Assembly: GCA_013141385.1 (NCBI GenBank)
Contig: JABFRB010000039.1
Location: forward strand, 1 to 55,399
DNA from: Bacteroidales bacterium
GTDB lineage: Bacteria; Bacteroidota; Bacteroidia; Bacteroidales; Tenuifilaceae
Direction of reading: 5' to 3'
DNA length: 55,399 nt
Shown here: positions 54,670 through 55,399 of the stretch, piece by piece
Layout of the letters: every line of letters starts with the position of its first letter
Numbering within the stretch: the stretch's first letter is position 1
Made by a program: the position numbers and the translations under genes
The notes under the pieces: generated by a model
What the model saw: the letters and a program-made list of their open reading frames with translations, nothing else
Database searches by the model: none
Told to the model about the DNA's origin: nothing

Positions 54670-55044
54670 ATGGGAACAATTGCTGACGAAAAGGGCTGCC
54701 TTTGTGGTAGCGGTGAAAAGATTGTTATTGCCTGTTCTGGTGCTTGCGATTTAGGTCACATTACAGATCTTGTTGCCCGCAAGCTACGCGATAACAAGGT
54801 TTATAAGATGAATTGCCTTGCTGCGGTTGGTGCTGATATAAAACCAACTATTGAAGCGTTTAAAACGGCAAACCTTCTATTGCTCGATGGCTGTACAGTT
54901 GATTGCGGTAAAAAGATTCTGGACAAGGCTGGAATTACAAATTATCACTATTTGCGATTAACGGATCTTGGCTATGTAAAAGGGCAAACTCCTGTAACCG
55001 ATGAGGTAATTAAAGCGGTGTACGAAAAGGCCGAAGTGCTTTAG
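54670..55044 (+). CDS. DGC-domain Cys-rich protein, putative zinc-binding
   Basis: The 124-residue protein carries seven Cys in paired sets: GCLCG (C10, C12), ACSGACDLG (C22, C26), MNCLAAVG (C49) and LLLDGCTVDCGKK (D73-G74-C75, C79). The DGC triplet names its family (PF08859), whose members are annotated as putative zinc-binding proteins. No export signal is present. It lies after the ArsP-type permease, though 514 nt away past a repeat element, so it may have its own promoter. A role in holding a thiophilic metal or metalloid is plausible; the biochemistry of the family is not known to me. Confidence 0.85.
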   Translation: MGTIADEKGCLCGSGEKIVIACSGACDLGHITDLVARKLRDNKVYKMNCLAAVGADIKPTIEAFKTANLLLLDGCTVDCGKKILDKAGITNYHYLRLTDLGYVKGQTPVTDEVIKAVYEKAEVL

Positions 55045-55399
55045 AAAGTATTGTTTTTATGGAGCTTCGCATTAGGAGCGGGTATATTTAGATTCTTGGG
55101 ATTGATATAAGAACAAAGCTAGAGGGTGAGAAATCCTTCTAGAAAGTGTAAGTTGAGTATTCTCTTATTTTTAAAATAAGAACCCAACTTATGTGTCGGG
55201 TTCTTATGGGTATCAAGAATTATAACTTTAAATCTCAAATATTATCTACTTTAAACCTTTAGTTAAATATCCTAATTGAGGTGTTTATTTAAGCACTAAT
55301 TTTAACATTCTGATATGTAATGGGATCACCTTCAACCATTCGAACAATAAGTTTATGAAAAATGGTTTGCTTATGTATCGATCTGTTGATCCTAAAGCA
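55045..55399. other. Gene-free stretch at the right window edge
   Basis: It contains a terminator-like hairpin (55176-55207) and otherwise AT-rich DNA. No frame of useful length is visible. A minus-strand gene could begin or end just outside the window. Confidence 0.4.
55176..55207 (+). terminator. Hairpin after the DGC gene
   Basis: ataagaaccc (55176-55185) and gggttcttat (55198-55207) pair perfectly over 10 bp around a 12-nt loop. It lies 131 nt after the DGC stop. There is no T-run after it, so termination is likely but not certain. Confidence 0.5.

Noticed and set aside
1-55399. tRNA, rRNA, insertion sequence or prophage genes
   Set aside because: I looked for tRNA arm patterns, transposase and integrase motifs and phage structural genes and saw none. 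A covariance-model scan would be needed to exclude small RNAs.

Overview
The window is AT-rich DNA from a Bacteroidota bacterium, probably of the Bacteroidales/Marinilabiliales type; a narrower placement is not possible from the sequence alone. The evidence is a SusC/SusD pair, lipoproteins with a Cys-Lys-Lys-Asp-Asp start, a Tricorn-type protease, an OmpA protein with TPR and PD40 repeats, AT-rich gene leaders without strong Shine-Dalgarno sites, and many short palindromic dispersed repeats of the kind common in this phylum. I saw no tRNA, rRNA, CRISPR array, insertion sequence or phage gene.

Region 1 (about 250-26234, all minus strand) is a polysaccharide utilisation locus whose gene set points to beta-1,2-glucan. 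In transcription order it holds a membrane-anchored regulator (beta-propeller, Y_Y_Y domain, one membrane helix, LuxR-type HTH), SusC, SusD, a LamG-type surface lipoprotein, a GH144-type endo-beta-1,2-glucanase lipoprotein, a GH3 beta-glucosidase, a second GH144-type enzyme, a 1060-residue multidomain (alpha/alpha)6 enzyme of no family I can name, a GPH/MFS sugar symporter with a large coiled-coil insertion, a GH35 protein without a signal peptide, and a 1115-residue GH94 phosphorylase without a signal peptide. The proposed flow is surface cleavage, SusCD import, periplasmic trimming, symport, then cytoplasmic conversion by GH35 and GH94 to glucose 1-phosphate. A perfect 15-bp hairpin separates the capture genes from the enzyme genes, and a 16-bp hairpin follows the last gene.

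Region 2 (26550-38345, minus strand) is an exopolysaccharide assembly and export cluster. It has four GT4 glycosyltransferases, a MurJ/MviN-like flippase, an MsbA-like ABC exporter, two alpha/beta-hydrolases resembling the exosortase-associated hydrolase pair, a CBM9-like lipoprotein and an SGNH-like protein with altered catalytic positions. No polymerase, priming transferase or exosortase is in the window.

Region 3 (38915-49908, minus strand) holds separate functions: an OmpA/TPR/PD40 envelope protein, QueE for 7-deazaguanine synthesis, a secreted 5'-nucleotidase-type phosphoesterase, a Tricorn-like S41 protease, and a small glycogen group (glycogen-synthase-like glycosyltransferase, free-standing CBM48 protein, 68-residue hypothetical protein).

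Region 4 (50723-55044, plus strand) is a metalloid-type detoxification cluster: ArsR repressor, small thioredoxin-fold redox protein, ArsF-like lipoprotein, ArsG/CcdA-like permease, ArsP-type permease and a Cys-rich DGC-domain protein. Two copies of a 20-bp palindromic site, one over the arsR start and one before the redox gene, look like ArsR operators. Three unrelated non-coding repeat elements fill the gaps inside this cluster.
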